Notes under the pieces: generated by a model
What the model was told of the DNA's origin: nothing
The model's database searches: none
The model's input: the letters and a program-made list of their open reading frames with translations, nothing else
Translations under genes and position numbers: made by a program
Part shown: positions 35,627-44,993 of the stretch, piece by piece
Numbering within the stretch: the stretch's first letter is position 1
Layout: each line of letters opens with the position of its first letter
NCBI RefSeq assembly: GCF_000931445.1
Contig: NZ_CP010849.1
Location: 3,348,001 to 3,412,000, forward strand
Direction of reading: 5' to 3'
From: Streptomyces cyaneogriseus subsp. noncyanogenus
Lineage (GTDB): Bacteria; Actinomycetota; Actinomycetes; Streptomycetales; Streptomycetaceae
DNA: 64,000 nt

Positions 35627-36870
35627 GGGATCTCCACACGCAGCAGGGTCGGTCCGCCCGGCGGGCTGGACAGGGAGAGTGTGCCATCGAGGACCGACAC
35701 CCGGTCGGCGAGTCCGGTCAGGCCGCTGCCGCCCTCCGGGTCCGCCCCGCCGCGGCCGTCGTCGCGCACCTGAAGCACCAGCCGCCCGTCGGCGTGCCCG
35801 CCGCGCACCCCGGCCCGGCTCGCCCCGCTGTGCCGGGCGACGTTGGCGAGGGCCTCGCAGACCGCGAAGTACGCGGCCGTCTCCACCGGCCCGGGCAGCC
35901 GCCCCGGCAGGTCCAGTTCCAGGTCGACGGGGACCGGGCTGCGGTCGGCGGCGTCGGCGAGGGCGGCCCGCAGGCCGTAGTCGGCGAGGACCTTGGGGTG
36001 GATGCCGTGGATGAGCTCCCGCAGCTCCGCCAGGGCCTGGCCCGCCTGACCGTGGGCCTTGGCGAGCTGGTCGGCGAGCGGCCCGGGCGGGGCGTCCAGG
36101 CGGGCCAGCCCCAGGGTCATGGTGAGGGCGACCAGCCGCTGCTGGGCCCCGTCGTGCAGGTCGCGTTCGATGCGCCGCCGCTCCGCCTCGAAGGCGTCCA
36201 CCAGCCGGGCCCGGGAACGCACCAGTTCGGTCACCCGCTCGCTGTCGCCGTCCTTCGCGCCCAGCAGCGCCCGCGCCAGCTCGGCCCGCACCCCGGCCAC
36301 CGCCCCCAGGACGTAGGCGCCGGCCGCCAGCAGCGCCAGGCCGAGCGCGGCGACCGCGCAGGCCGCCGGCGCGCTGTCGACCACGAACAGCTTGACCACC
36401 TTCGCCTCGCCGTCGGCGGCGACCAGCACCGGCGCGGCGGCCATGGACAGCGGCAGGCCCACGGCGGCCAGCACGGCCAGCGCGTCCAGCGGCCACAGCA
36501 CCAGGCCCAGCAGCACCGCGTACGCCAGCTCCCGCCAGGTCGCCGCCTCCCGCAGCCGGGTCGTCAGCCAGGACGCCAGTCCCGGCCGGCCGGGCACCCG
36601 GTGCTGTCCGGCCGGCACCCGGTCCACCCCGGCCAGCCGCAGCCGCCGCCGCTCCACCGCGGCCACCGGTATCCCGGTCAGCGCGGTGAGCACCAGCAGC
36701 GGCAGCCCCAGCAGGACGACGGCGAGCGCGCCCCCGACCACCGCCCCGCTGACCAGCACCACCAGGACGACCGCCCCCAGCAGCGCCCCGCTCACCAGGA
36801 ACGCCGTCGCCCGCCAGGGCCACGCCGACCCCAGGTATCCGCGCCCGCCGAGCGCCCGCCACACCGTCAT
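35590..36870 (-). CDS. Sensor histidine kinase (HisKA_3 type)
   Basis: A 426-aa membrane kinase with six or so N-terminal helices (residues 20-195), then the dimerisation/phospho-acceptor helix RRRIERDLHDGAQQRL with H239, and a HATPase domain (ANVARHSGASR, VRDDGRGG, GSGLTGLADRV). The short extracellular loops are like those of intramembrane-sensing kinases that respond to envelope stress or antibiotics. TACGGT (complement of 36878-36883) ends 7 nt before the ATG: probably leaderless. The divergent ABC exporter supports a detoxification circuit. Confidence 0.92.
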   Translation of the reverse strand: MTVWRALGGRGYLGSAWPWRATAFLVSGALLGAVVLVVLVSGAVVGGALAVVLLGLPLLVLTALTGIPVAAVERRRLRLAGVDRVPAGQHRVPGRPGLASWLTTRLREAATWRELAYAVLLGLVLWPLDALAVLAAVGLPLSMAAAPVLVAADGEAKVVKLFVVDSAPAACAVAALGLALLAAGAYVLGAVAGVRAELARALLGAKDGDSERVTELVRSRARLVDAFEAERRRIERDLHDGAQQRLVALTMTLGLARLDAPPGPLADQLAKAHGQAGQALAELRELIHGIHPKVLADYGLRAALADAADRSPVPVDLELDLPGRLPGPVETAAYFAVCEALANVARHSGASRAGVRGGHADGRLVLQVRDDGRGGADPEGGSGLTGLADRVSVLDGTLSLSSPPGGPTLLRVEIPCRPTDPNAPCA

Positions 36871-37045
36871 GGGGAGCACCGTACGGGCGGCCCGCGCGCC
36901 CCCGCGAGGGGTCTGGCCGGAGGCCGGGGGTATGCCTGGCCCTACCTCGGATCTCGCCCCTGCCGCACTGACCCGCGGTGCCCTCGCGCGGTTTCGTGGA
37001 GCCAGGACGGAACCGGCACGGCGACGAGTGGGGGCACGGGGACAG

Positions 37046-37804
37046 ATGGAACCCAATGCGATCGAACTGCGCGGGGTGCGCAGGCAGTACGGCTCCGGCG
37101 GGACCCGGGTGACCGCGCTCGACGGCGTCTCGCTCGCCTTCCCGCGCGGCTCCTTCACCGCCGTCATGGGGCCCTCCGGCTCGGGCAAGTCGACGTTGTT
37201 GCAGTGCGCGGCCGGACTGGACCGGCCCACGTCGGGCTCGGTGCGGCTCGGGGAGACGGAGCTGACCGGGCTGAGCGAGCGGCGGCTGACCCGCCTGCGC
37301 CGGGAGCGGATCGGGTTCGTGTTCCAGGCGTACAACCTGCTGCCCTCGCTGACCGCCGCGCAGAACGTCGCCCTGCCGCTGCGCCTGGCCGGGCGGCGGC
37401 CCCGCGAGGGCGCGGTGCGGGAGGTGCTCGGGCGGGTCGGGCTGGCGGAGCGGGCCGGGCACCGTCCCGCGGAGCTGTCCGGCGGCCAGCAGCAGCGGGT
37501 GGCACTCGCCCGCGCCCTGGTCACCCGGCCCGAGGTGCTGTTCGGCGACGAGCCGACCGGCGCGCTGGACCCGGCCTCCGGCCGGGAGGTGCTGGCGCTG
37601 CTGCGCGGCATGGCCGACGCCGAGGGCCGCACGGTCGTGATGGTGACCCACGACCCGGTGGCCGCCTCCTGGGCCGACCGCGTCGTCTTCCTCGTCGGCG
37701 GGCGGGTGCACGGCGAGCTGACCGGCGCCCCCGCCGGGCGGATCGCGGCGCGCATGACCGCCCTGGAGACCCCGCGGACCCGCGCGGAGGCCGTGCCGTG
37801 CTGA
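37046..37804 (+). CDS. MacB-like ABC transporter ATP-binding protein
   Basis: A 252-aa ABC ATPase of the LolD/MacB group. Walker A GPSGSGKST, Q-loop FVFQAYNLLPSL, signature LSGGQQQRVALARAL, Walker B VLFGDEPTGALD and VTHD are present. The ATG has GGGGA upstream. The 3' end overlaps the permease start by 7 bp. The pair usually exports peptides or lipoproteins, or extrudes membrane-active antibiotics, and lies divergent from a two-component system. Confidence 0.94.
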   Translation: MEPNAIELRGVRRQYGSGGTRVTALDGVSLAFPRGSFTAVMGPSGSGKSTLLQCAAGLDRPTSGSVRLGETELTGLSERRLTRLRRERIGFVFQAYNLLPSLTAAQNVALPLRLAGRRPREGAVREVLGRVGLAERAGHRPAELSGGQQQRVALARALVTRPEVLFGDEPTGALDPASGREVLALLRGMADAEGRTVVMVTHDPVAASWADRVVFLVGGRVHGELTGAPAGRIAARMTALETPRTRAEAVPC

Positions 37805-40215
37805 CCATCGCCCTGGGCACCCTGCGCACCCGCTGGACCGCCTTCACCGGAAGCTTCGTCGCCCTGGCGCTCGGTGTCGCGATCCTCGCCGTGATGGGCC
37901 TGGCCCTTTCCTCGGCGGCCGACGCCCCGCGGCGCGCGCCGGAGCGGTTCGCCGCGGCACCGGTGGTGGTCCGGGGCCAGGACACCCTGACCGTGTCCAC
38001 CCCGGCCGGCGTCCGCACCGAGCCGCTGGCGCACCCCCGCCCCCTCCCGGCCCGGACCGTGGCCGCGCTGCGCGCCCTGGGCCCGGTCACCGAGGACCGC
38101 TCCTTCCCGGTGCGCGCCGGGGGAGCGCCCGGCCCGCTGGTCGGCCACCCGTGGTCGACGGCCGCCTTCGCCCCGTACGAGCTGACCGCGGGCCGTGCGC
38201 CGCGCGCGGCCGACGAGGTCGTGATCAGCGGTACGTGGGCGGTGGTCGGCGAGCGGCTGCGCACCGGCCACGGCCCGGTGCGCGTGGTGGGCACGGTGGC
38301 CCCGCTCGGCTTCGAGCGGGCCGTCTTCCACTCCGACGCCCGCGCCGCGCGGCTGGCGCCGGTGAGCACCCAACTGGTGGTGGCCGCGGACCCGGCCCGG
38401 GTACGGCGGGTGGTGGGCGACACCGGCCGGGTGCTCACCGGCGACGCGCGGCGTCTGGCGGACGCCGCCCCGGACCGCGACCGGGAGGCGGTGACGGCGC
38501 TGTACGCGCTGTTCGGGACGGCCGGCGGCGTGGCGGGATTCGTGTCGCTGTTCGTGGTGGCGTCGACGTTCGCGTTCACCGTCGCCCAGCGGCGCCGGGA
38601 GTTCGGGCTGCTGCGCACCGCGGGCGCCACCCCCGGCCAGGTCCGCCGTCTGGTGGGCGCGGAGGCGCTGCTGGTCGGCGTGGCCGCCTCGGCCGCCGGG
38701 TGCGTGCTCGGCGCGTACGCCGCGCCGGAGCTGGCCGCCCGGGTGGTACGGGAGGGCCTGGCGCCCGGCTGGTTCGCCATCGGTGACGCCGTCTGGCCGT
38801 ACCACCTGGCCTTCTGGACGGGTCTGCTGGTGGCGGGCGGCGGGGTGGTGGCGGCGTCCTGGCGGGCCGGCCGCACCCGCCCGGCCGAGGCGCTGCGCGA
38901 GGCGTCGGCCGAGACCGGGGTGCTGACCCGGGGCCGTCTGCTGTGCGGGACGGCCCTGCTGCTGACGGCCGTGGCGACCCTGGTGCCGGTCCTGCTGGCC
39001 GACCCGGGCGAACTGCTGCACCGCAAGACCTACATCAGCCGCCCGATGCTGCTGATCACGGCGGTGGCGCTGCTGTCCCCGGCGCTCGTCCGCCCGCTCG
39101 TCCGGATGGTCACCCTGCTGCCGTCCCGGCTGCCCGGCGCGGGCGGCACGCTGGTCCGGGAGAACGCCGCGGCGGCCGTGCGCCGTACCGCCTCGGTCGC
39201 GGCGCCGGTGCTGGTGACGGTGGCGCTGACGGGCTCGCTGCTCGGCGCGGTGGAGACGCTGAACCGGGCGCGGGCCGAGGAGCGGCGCCAGCGGACCGCC
39301 GCCGACCTCGTGGTGACGGCCGGGGACGGCCTGGACCCGGCCGCCCTGCGGCGGTTGCGTGCGGTGCCCGGCGCGGCCGAGGTCTCCGTCACCGCGCCGA
39401 GCGCCGTGTACGTCCTGGAGGAGGGCGTCGCCCTGGTCCGCTCCGAGGCCCGCGCGGCCGACCCGGCGGCGCTGGCGGCGACGGCCCGGCTGCCGCTGAC
39501 GGGCGGCCGGGTCGCCGGCCTCGACGACGACTCGATCATCGTCAACGAGGAGTGGGAGCGGCACTCTGTCGGCCGGCGGGTGAGCCTCTGGCTCGGCGAC
39601 GGGACGCGCCGGACGCTGCGGATCGCCGCGGTGATGCCGGCCGGCACGGGCGGCAACGGCGTGTACGTGACACCGGCCAACGCGCCGGGCGCCGTGCCGG
39701 ACCGGGCCGAGGTGCGGGTGGCGCACGGCGCGGACCGGGCCGCGGTGGCGGCGGGGCTGCGGGAGGCGGTGCGCTCCTCGGGCGGCCGGGTGGACACCGC
39801 CGAGGCGTGGCTGCGGGCGACATCCCCGCGGACGGACGGCCGGACCCGGGCGGGCTTCGCGCTGATCCTGGGGATCGCCCTGCTCTACGCGGGCATCACG
39901 CTGGCGGGCACCCTGGCCATGGCGGCCTCCGACCGGCGACCCGAGCTGCGCTCGCTGCGCCTGGCGGGCGCCACCCGCGCCCAGGTGCTGCGCCTGGTCG
40001 CCGCCGAGGCCCTGACCGTCACCGTCGTCGGCGGTGTGCTGGGCGTCCTGGTGGCGGCCGTGAACCTGCTGGGCATGGACGGCGCGCTGCGCCTGCTGTC
40101 GGCCCCGGCCGGACCGGTGCTGCCCTGGCCGGCCCTCGGCGCGGTGACCGGGGCGTGCGCGGCGACCGCGGTCGTCTCGGCGGTAGTGTCCGCAGGCCCG
40201 GCCCTACGCCGCTGA
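37798..40215 (+). CDS. FtsX/MacB-type ABC transporter permease
   Basis: An 805-aa permease with two FtsX domains. An N-terminal helix (TGSFVALALGVAILAVMGLAL) precedes a large extracellular domain (about residues 50-220). Then come three helices with the TVAQRRREFGLLRTAGATPGQVRRL coupling motif, further helices and a second extracellular domain (about 480-670). A second FtsX core with SDRRPELRSLRLAGATRAQVLRL ends the protein. The GTG start overlaps the ATPase stop. Such long permeases are typical of bacitracin/lantibiotic-type or cell-envelope exporters. Confidence 0.92.
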   Translation: MLTIALGTLRTRWTAFTGSFVALALGVAILAVMGLALSSAADAPRRAPERFAAAPVVVRGQDTLTVSTPAGVRTEPLAHPRPLPARTVAALRALGPVTEDRSFPVRAGGAPGPLVGHPWSTAAFAPYELTAGRAPRAADEVVISGTWAVVGERLRTGHGPVRVVGTVAPLGFERAVFHSDARAARLAPVSTQLVVAADPARVRRVVGDTGRVLTGDARRLADAAPDRDREAVTALYALFGTAGGVAGFVSLFVVASTFAFTVAQRRREFGLLRTAGATPGQVRRLVGAEALLVGVAASAAGCVLGAYAAPELAARVVREGLAPGWFAIGDAVWPYHLAFWTGLLVAGGGVVAASWRAGRTRPAEALREASAETGVLTRGRLLCGTALLLTAVATLVPVLLADPGELLHRKTYISRPMLLITAVALLSPALVRPLVRMVTLLPSRLPGAGGTLVRENAAAAVRRTASVAAPVLVTVALTGSLLGAVETLNRARAEERRQRTAADLVVTAGDGLDPAALRRLRAVPGAAEVSVTAPSAVYVLEEGVALVRSEARAADPAALAATARLPLTGGRVAGLDDDSIIVNEEWERHSVGRRVSLWLGDGTRRTLRIAAVMPAGTGGNGVYVTPANAPGAVPDRAEVRVAHGADRAAVAAGLREAVRSSGGRVDTAEAWLRATSPRTDGRTRAGFALILGIALLYAGITLAGTLAMAASDRRPELRSLRLAGATRAQVLRLVAAEALTVTVVGGVLGVLVAAVNLLGMDGALRLLSAPAGPVLPWPALGAVTGACAATAVVSAVVSAGPALRR

Positions 40216-40293
40216 CACCACGTCAGGCGCCGTCTCCCCGGCGCCGGTCGAGGCCATGCGGCGGCCCCCGGCGCGCGGTGGTGGTGACCATGC

Positions 40294-40330
40294 CGAAGCC
40301 CCGGTCGGTGATTCACCGACCGGGGCTTCG
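40294..40330. terminator. 18-bp perfect hairpin between permease and tRNA
   Basis: Arms 40294-40311 and 40313-40330 are exact reverse complements over 18 bp (core GCCCCGGTCGGTGA). It lies 79 bp after the permease stop and 8 nt beyond the 3' end of tRNA-Ala on the minus strand, so it terminates the tRNA and probably also the ABC operon. Confidence 0.85.
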
Positions 40331-40337
40331 AGCTGCG

Positions 40338-40411
40338 TGGACCTGAGGGGATTTGAACCCCTGGCCCCCTCGATGCGAACGAGGTGCGCTACCGGACTGC
40401 GCCACAGGCCC
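40338..40411 (-). tRNA. tRNA-Ala (anticodon CGC)
   Basis: A complete 74-nt cloverleaf: acceptor GGGCCTG paired with CAGGTCC (one G-U), D-arm GCGC...GCGC, anticodon stem CCTCG/CGAGG with loop TTCGCAT giving anticodon CGC (reads GCG, alanine), and T-loop GTTCAAAT closed by GGG/CCC. Discriminator A; CCA is not encoded. No integrase gene or attachment-site duplication is seen beside it. Confidence 0.95.
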
Positions 40412-40513
40412 TTGCAACGAGTGAAACTTTAGCACCCCGATCGGCCTGCTCAAAAATCCGCGGTCCGCACCGCGGCCGGGAGCGACGCAGGTCACATCGG
40501 CGGCGCCCGGGGC

Positions 40514-41716
40514 CTACTCGTTGGCGGCGCGCGGCCGGTCGCCGTCCTCGTACTGGTCGAACAGGGGCGTACGGCCGCGGTCGCGGGCGCGGCGGGTGGC
40601 GGCGGCGCGGCGGGGGCGCGCCGCGCCCTCCGCCCGGTCGTCCGCCCCGCCCGTCGCGGGGGCCGGCCCCAGGCCGTCGCCCGAGACGGCGCCGTCCTCC
40701 TCGGGGGCGACGGAGCTGGAGCGCGCCGAGCTCCAGGCGTCCGGGGCCCCGAGGTCCACGTCGGCCGTGGCGCGCGGGGCGACGGGGGCGGTGACGTAGG
40801 TCGGGAGCGGCACCGGGACCGGCTCCCAGCTCTCGCCCTGGCCGGGCCGCCGCTGGCGCTCGCGCTGCTGGTCGACCCACTCGGCGTGGTCGGTCTGCTC
40901 CACCAGCGCCCGGCGGTCGGCGGCGAGCGCCGACAGGCCGGGGTCGGTCTCCGTCACCGGCCCCTCGTCGGCCTCCTCGGCGTCGGGGTCGCCGGCCGTG
41001 CCGTCGGCGGGGCGGCGGCCCGGCCGACGGCGCTCCCGCAGGCGCTGCGCCGCGACCTCGGCACGGCGGCGGTCCATGTGGAAGGCGAAGCGGCGGCGCT
41101 CCTGGCGGCGCAGATAGGCGATGTACGCGCTGAGCAGCACGGCGGGCACGCCGGGCGCCCACAGGAACGCCAGCCCGCCGACGGCGGCGACGACCGAGCC
41201 GAAGGTGAAGGCGAGGAACAGCACCACGGTGGTGCGCCTGCGGCGTGCGAGCACCTTGGTGCGCCGGGCACGCGCCGCCGCCGCCTGAGCGGCGGGCGTG
41301 GGCCGGGCGCCCTGCGCCGGATTGCGCGTCGGCGCGCGGTCCGCTTCGAGCGCCTCGCCGCGCACCGGTGCGCTCCCCTCTCCGGGTGACGGGCCGGGCC
41401 GTTCCGGGGCGGGCGGCGGCAGGTCCACCTGGGTCTGCCGACGGGTTCTGGACACGGCGAAGGCCCGGACGTCCACCGAGTCGGTGACGGCGTCCGGGTC
41501 GACGTCGTACTCCGCCTCGTCGGCGGAGCGCGCCCGCAGGTCCTTGGCGTACCGGCGCTCCATGCCCGCCCGTCCGGACAGGAGCCGGATGGCGGTGCTG
41601 AAGCGTTCCGTCGGACGGGCCTCGTTCAGCTCGTCCTGCCTACGGAGCCACATCGGCACCAAGTAGGCGGCCCAGGCCCCGACAATGACTGCGTAGATGA
41701 GGCCGCTGCTGCTCAC
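40514..41716 (-). CDS. sepX: SepX/GlpR-like septal membrane protein
   Basis: A 400-aa protein. One membrane helix is at the very N-terminus (SSSGLIYAVIVGAWAAYLVPMWLR), followed by a basic/acidic cytoplasmic stretch, then two helices at about residues 163-200 (TTVVLFLAFTFGSVVAAV and further), and a long disordered charged tail. This layout and the neighbourhood (rimJ, moeA paralogue, galU, formyl-THF cyclo-ligase) fit SepX, a septum-stabilising divisome protein of Streptomyces, and GlpR, the membrane receptor of the gephyrin-like protein Glp in corynebacteria (knowledge from memory). TACCGT ends 7 nt before the GTG; GAGG also precedes it. Confidence 0.75.
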   Translation of the reverse strand: MSSSGLIYAVIVGAWAAYLVPMWLRRQDELNEARPTERFSTAIRLLSGRAGMERRYAKDLRARSADEAEYDVDPDAVTDSVDVRAFAVSRTRRQTQVDLPPPAPERPGPSPGEGSAPVRGEALEADRAPTRNPAQGARPTPAAQAAAARARRTKVLARRRRTTVVLFLAFTFGSVVAAVGGLAFLWAPGVPAVLLSAYIAYLRRQERRRFAFHMDRRRAEVAAQRLRERRRPGRRPADGTAGDPDAEEADEGPVTETDPGLSALAADRRALVEQTDHAEWVDQQRERQRRPGQGESWEPVPVPLPTYVTAPVAPRATADVDLGAPDAWSSARSSSVAPEEDGAVSGDGLGPAPATGGADDRAEGAARPRRAAATRRARDRGRTPLFDQYEDGDRPRAANE

Positions 41717-41885
41717 GCCTCACACGGTAGAGGGGTTTGCGTGAGGCCATCTGCCAATTGAGCCGGTGTGTCGCACGATCTGGCTGATATTTCGAACTTT
41801 TTTTGTGACCGATGTGATCAGTCAGCCACCAGTCCCGCGAATTTGATTACCGCAGGACGGTCAGCGCTCGATCAATTTCGAACGT
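41717..41885. promoter_or_regulatory. AT-rich island upstream of sepX
   Basis: This 169-bp gap is far richer in A/T than its surroundings, with a run of eight T at about 41798-41804 and two copies of ATTTCGAAC (41789-41797 and 41875-41883). It holds the sepX promoter. The sequence fits a site for regulators that prefer AT-rich DNA (for example BldC or Lsr2, named only as candidates). Confidence 0.6.
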
Positions 41886-42545
41886 TTATTCAATTCCGGT
41901 TCCCGGAGCGAGCGGATTACCCGAGGCGTTTTGCCCGTTCTGTTCGCTGTGGTCGTTCCGGGCGCGGGTGCGGTGCCAGCGCCGCAGAAGTCCGTCCGGC
42001 ACCTCTTCCGCGGTGAGGGCGTAGACCAGATGGTCGCGCCAGGCGCCGTCGATGTGCAGATAACGCGGGCGCAGCCCCTCCTCGCGGAATCCGAGTTTCT
42101 CCACGACCCGGCGGCTCGGGGCGTTCTCGGGGCGAATGCAGACCTCGACGCGGTGCAGGCCGACGGTGCGGAAACAGTGGTCCACGACCAGCGCGACGGC
42201 CGTCGGCATCACCCCGCGCCCGGCCACCGCCTCGTCGACCCAGTAGCCGATGTGCCCGGAGCACATCGATCCCCAGGTGATCCCGGCCACCGTCAACTGG
42301 CCCACCAGCCGCCCCTGGTACTCGATGACGAACGGCAGCATCCGGCCCGCGTTCGCCTCGGATCTCAGGTGGCGGACCATCTGGCGGTAGGTCGGCCGGT
42401 GCGCCATCGGCCCGCTCGGCGCGGGCGGCGGGACGGTCGCCTCCCACGGGCGCAGCCAGTCGCGGTTGCGCCGGTTGACCTCGCGCCAGGCCCGCTGGTC
42501 GCGCAGCTTTATCGGCCGGAGGAGGACCTCACCGTCCACCAGCAC
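41886..42545 (-). CDS. RimJ/RimL-type GNAT N-acetyltransferase
   Basis: A 219-aa acetyltransferase of the RimJ/RimL group, which acetylates N-termini of ribosomal or other proteins. Motifs: LRPIKLRDQRAWREVNRRNRDWL, the acetyl-CoA region GYWVDEAVAGRGVMPTAV and the family end RPENAPSRRVVEKLGFREEG. The first standard start is GTG at 42545; the frame stays open upstream towards the moaB stop, and a CTG start slightly further up ([14 protein letters not shown]) is possible. It belongs to the moa/moe-galU gene run. Confidence 0.9.
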   Translation of the reverse strand: MLVDGEVLLRPIKLRDQRAWREVNRRNRDWLRPWEATVPPPAPSGPMAHRPTYRQMVRHLRSEANAGRMLPFVIEYQGRLVGQLTVAGITWGSMCSGHIGYWVDEAVAGRGVMPTAVALVVDHCFRTVGLHRVEVCIRPENAPSRRVVEKLGFREEGLRPRYLHIDGAWRDHLVYALTAEEVPDGLLRRWHRTRARNDHSEQNGQNASGNPLAPGTGIE

Positions 42546-42565
42546 CGCGGGCCAGGACGCGCCGT

Positions 42566-43063
42566 TCAGCTCGCACCCCCGCCGGGCCGGGGGTGGTCGC
42601 CGCCGCGGATCTGGTCGACGGCGTGGACCAGCAGGGGCTCCAGCACGGCCAGCCCGTCCTTCACACCGCCGGTGGAGCCCGGCAGGTTGACGATCAGCGT
42701 CGCCCCCGCCACACCGGCCAGGCCCCGGGAGAGCACCGCCGTCGGCACCTTGTCCCGGCCGTGGGCCCGGATCGCCTCGGCGATCCCCGGCACCTCGCGG
42801 TCGAGCACCGCCCGGGTCGCCTCCGGGGTGCGGTCGGTGGGCGAGATGCCCGTGCCGCCGGTGGTGACGATGACGTCGTACCCGGCTGCGACGCCCTCGC
42901 GCAGGGCGGCCTCGACCGGGTCGCCGTCGGGGACCACCCGCGGGCCGTCGACGGCGAACCCCGAGCGCCGCAGACCGTCCGCGATCAGCGGGCCGCCCTT
43001 GTCCTCGTAGACCCCGGCGGCGGCCCGGTTGGACGCCGTGACCACCAGAGCGCGGTACGTCAT
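42566..43063 (-). CDS. moaB: Molybdopterin adenylyltransferase-type protein (MoaB/MogA)
   Basis: A 165-aa MoaB/MogA-fold protein (MPT-binding). It begins [25 protein letters not shown] and carries the MPT/ATP-binding motif [20 protein letters not shown] and [12 protein letters not shown]. It adenylylates molybdopterin before molybdenum insertion, or belongs to the related MoaB group. The ATG overlaps the moaC stop by 4 bp. Confidence 0.92.
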   Translation of the reverse strand: MTYRALVVTASNRAAAGVYEDKGGPLIADGLRRSGFAVDGPRVVPDGDPVEAALREGVAAGYDVIVTTGGTGISPTDRTPEATRAVLDREVPGIAEAIRAHGRDKVPTAVLSRGLAGVAGATLIVNLPGSTGGVKDGLAVLEPLLVHAVDQIRGGDHPRPGGGAS

Positions 43064-43569
43064 GCCCGGCTCCAGTCGCCGGACTTGCCGCCCGTCTTCT
43101 CCTCCACCCGCACGTCCGTGATGACCGCTCCCTTGTCGACCGCCTTCACCATGTCGATCACGGTGAGCGCGGCGACGGAGACCGCGGTGAGGGCCTCCAT
43201 CTCGACGCCCGTGCGGTCCGTCGTCCGGACGGTGGCCTGGATCTCCACGGCGTCGTCCGCGACCGACAGGTCCAGTGTCACACCGGAGACCGCCAGCGGG
43301 TGGCACAGCGGGATCAGGTCGGGGGTGCGCTTGGCGCCCATGATGCCCGCGATCCGCGCGGTGGCCAGGGCGTCTCCCTTGGGGACGCCCTCGCCGCGCA
43401 GCAGCTCGACCACGCGGGGCGAGACGAGGACCCGTCCGCTGGCGCGGGCGGTGCGCGCGGTCACGTCCTTGCCGGAGACGTCGACCATACGGGCGGCGCC
43501 CGCCTCGTCGATGTGCGTCAGCCGTTCCTGCGTACGGGGGTCCTGCGTACGGGGGTCCTGCGTGCTCAT
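43060..43569 (-). CDS. moaC: Cyclic pyranopterin monophosphate synthase
   Basis: A 169-aa MoaC that, after MoaA, makes cyclic pyranopterin monophosphate in molybdenum-cofactor synthesis. Motifs: [37 protein letters not shown] and [25 protein letters not shown]. The N-terminus has a duplicated DPRTQ, encoded by an exact 15-bp tandem repeat (43526-43540 and 43541-43555). No moaA, moaD or moaE is in the window. Confidence 0.95.
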   Translation of the reverse strand: MSTQDPRTQDPRTQERLTHIDEAGAARMVDVSGKDVTARTARASGRVLVSPRVVELLRGEGVPKGDALATARIAGIMGAKRTPDLIPLCHPLAVSGVTLDLSVADDAVEIQATVRTTDRTGVEMEALTAVSVAALTVIDMVKAVDKGAVITDVRVEEKTGGKSGDWSRA

Positions 43570-43655
43570 GCTTCTGTGGCGCTCCCGGTCCGGGCCCGGC
43601 GCGGTGCGGCGCGCGGGCCTGCTGTGCGCGACACGGTACCGCCAACCGCCCGGGG

Positions 43656-44993
43656 TCAGCCGAGCAGGATCACCTCGACCTCGGCACCGGGCTCGACCGA
43701 CTCGGTCTCCTCGGGGACGACGATCAGCGCGTCGGCGTGGGCGAGGGCGGCCACCAGATGCGATCCGGCGCCGCCGACCGGGGTGACGGCACCGTCGGCG
43801 TAGCCGCCGCGCAGGAACTGCCGACGGCCCTTGGGCGAGGTCAGCGGCTTGTCGGCGGCCAGCGTGGCGCGGGTCGTGGGCCGGTGGACGTCCGCCAGGC
43901 CCATCAGGGCGCGGATGGCGGGGCGGACGAACAGCTCGAAGGAGACGTACGAGGAGACCGGGTTGCCGGGCAGGGCCAGCAGGGGGATGTGGTCGGGGCC
44001 GACGGAGCCGAAGCCCTGGGGCTTGCCGGGCTGCATGGCCAGCTTGCGGAACTCCACGCCGCCGCCCGGCTCGTCCTCGTCGCCGACGTGGGCCAGGGCC
44101 TCCTTGACGACGTCGTACGCGCCGACGCTCACGCCGCCGGTGGTGACCATCAGGTCGGCCCGGACGAGCTGGTCCTCGATCGTGTCGCGGAGGGTCTCGG
44201 CGTCGTCGGCGACGGCGCCCACGCGGTAGGCGATCGCACCGGCGTCACGGGCGGCGGCGGTGAGGGCGAAGCTGTTGGAGTCGTAGATCTGACCGCCGCC
44301 CAGTTCCTCGTCGGGCTGGACCAGTTCGCTGCCGGTGGACAGGACGACCACGCGCGGGCGGGGGTGGACCCGGACCGTGCCGCGGCCGATCGCGGCGAGC
44401 AGGGCGATCTGCGGCGGGCCGAGCACCGTGCCCGCCGCCAGGGCGCGGTCGCCGGCCTTGACGTCGCTGCCCTTCGCGCGCACATGGGCCCGGGCCTCGG
44501 CCGGCCGGTAGACCCGCACCTGGCCCTCGGCGCCCTCGGGGGCCTGGGCGCGGGCGCGCATCCCGCTCACCGGGCCCTCGCCGAGGCCGCCGTCGGTCCA
44601 CTCGACCGGGACGACGGTCTCGGCGCCGGGCGGCAGCGGGGCGCCGGTCATGATGCGGGCGGCCTGGCCGGGGCCGACCGGCGACGGGTCGGCCTGCCCG
44701 GCCGCGACGTCCCCGACGACCTCCAGGACGGCGGGGAACTCCTCGCTCGCGCCCGCGACATCCGCGACCCGCACCGCGTACCCGTCCATCGAGCTGTTGT
44801 CGAACGGCGGCAGGGGGACCGGCACCGTGACGTCCTCGACCAGGACGCAGCCCTGGGCGTCCAGCAGGTTCAGCTCGATGGGTTCCAGCGGGCGGACCGT
44901 GGCGAGGATGTCCTCCAGGTGCTCCTCGACCGACCAGAGGCGGTCCGGGCCCACCGGGGGGTGGCCGGTGGTGCGGGGCGCGGCGCTGCTCAA
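43656..44993 (-). CDS. moeA: MoeA-family molybdotransferase / gephyrin-like protein (Glp candidate)
   Basis: A 445-aa MoeA-fold protein. Domain motifs: [71 protein letters not shown] and [18 protein letters not shown]. It either inserts molybdate into adenylylated molybdopterin or acts as Glp, the MoeA paralogue that binds FtsZ and a membrane receptor in corynebacteria. The position between galU and sepX favours the second or a dual role; the adjacent moaC and moaB favour the first. TTG start overlaps the galU stop by 4 bp (TTGA). Confidence 0.9.
   Translation of the reverse strand: MSSAAPRTTGHPPVGPDRLWSVEEHLEDILATVRPLEPIELNLLDAQGCVLVEDVTVPVPLPPFDNSSMDGYAVRVADVAGASEEFPAVLEVVGDVAAGQADPSPVGPGQAARIMTGAPLPPGAETVVPVEWTDGGLGEGPVSGMRARAQAPEGAEGQVRVYRPAEARAHVRAKGSDVKAGDRALAAGTVLGPPQIALLAAIGRGTVRVHPRPRVVVLSTGSELVQPDEELGGGQIYDSNSFALTAAARDAGAIAYRVGAVADDAETLRDTIEDQLVRADLMVTTGGVSVGAYDVVKEALAHVGDEDEPGGGVEFRKLAMQPGKPQGFGSVGPDHIPLLALPGNPVSSYVSFELFVRPAIRALMGLADVHRPTTRATLAADKPLTSPKGRRQFLRGGYADGAVTPVGGAGSHLVAALAHADALIVVPEETESVEPGAEVEVILLG

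Noticed and set aside
40338..40411. Mobile element integrated at tRNA-Ala
   Set aside because: No integrase, no duplicated tRNA 3' end and no change of composition on either side.
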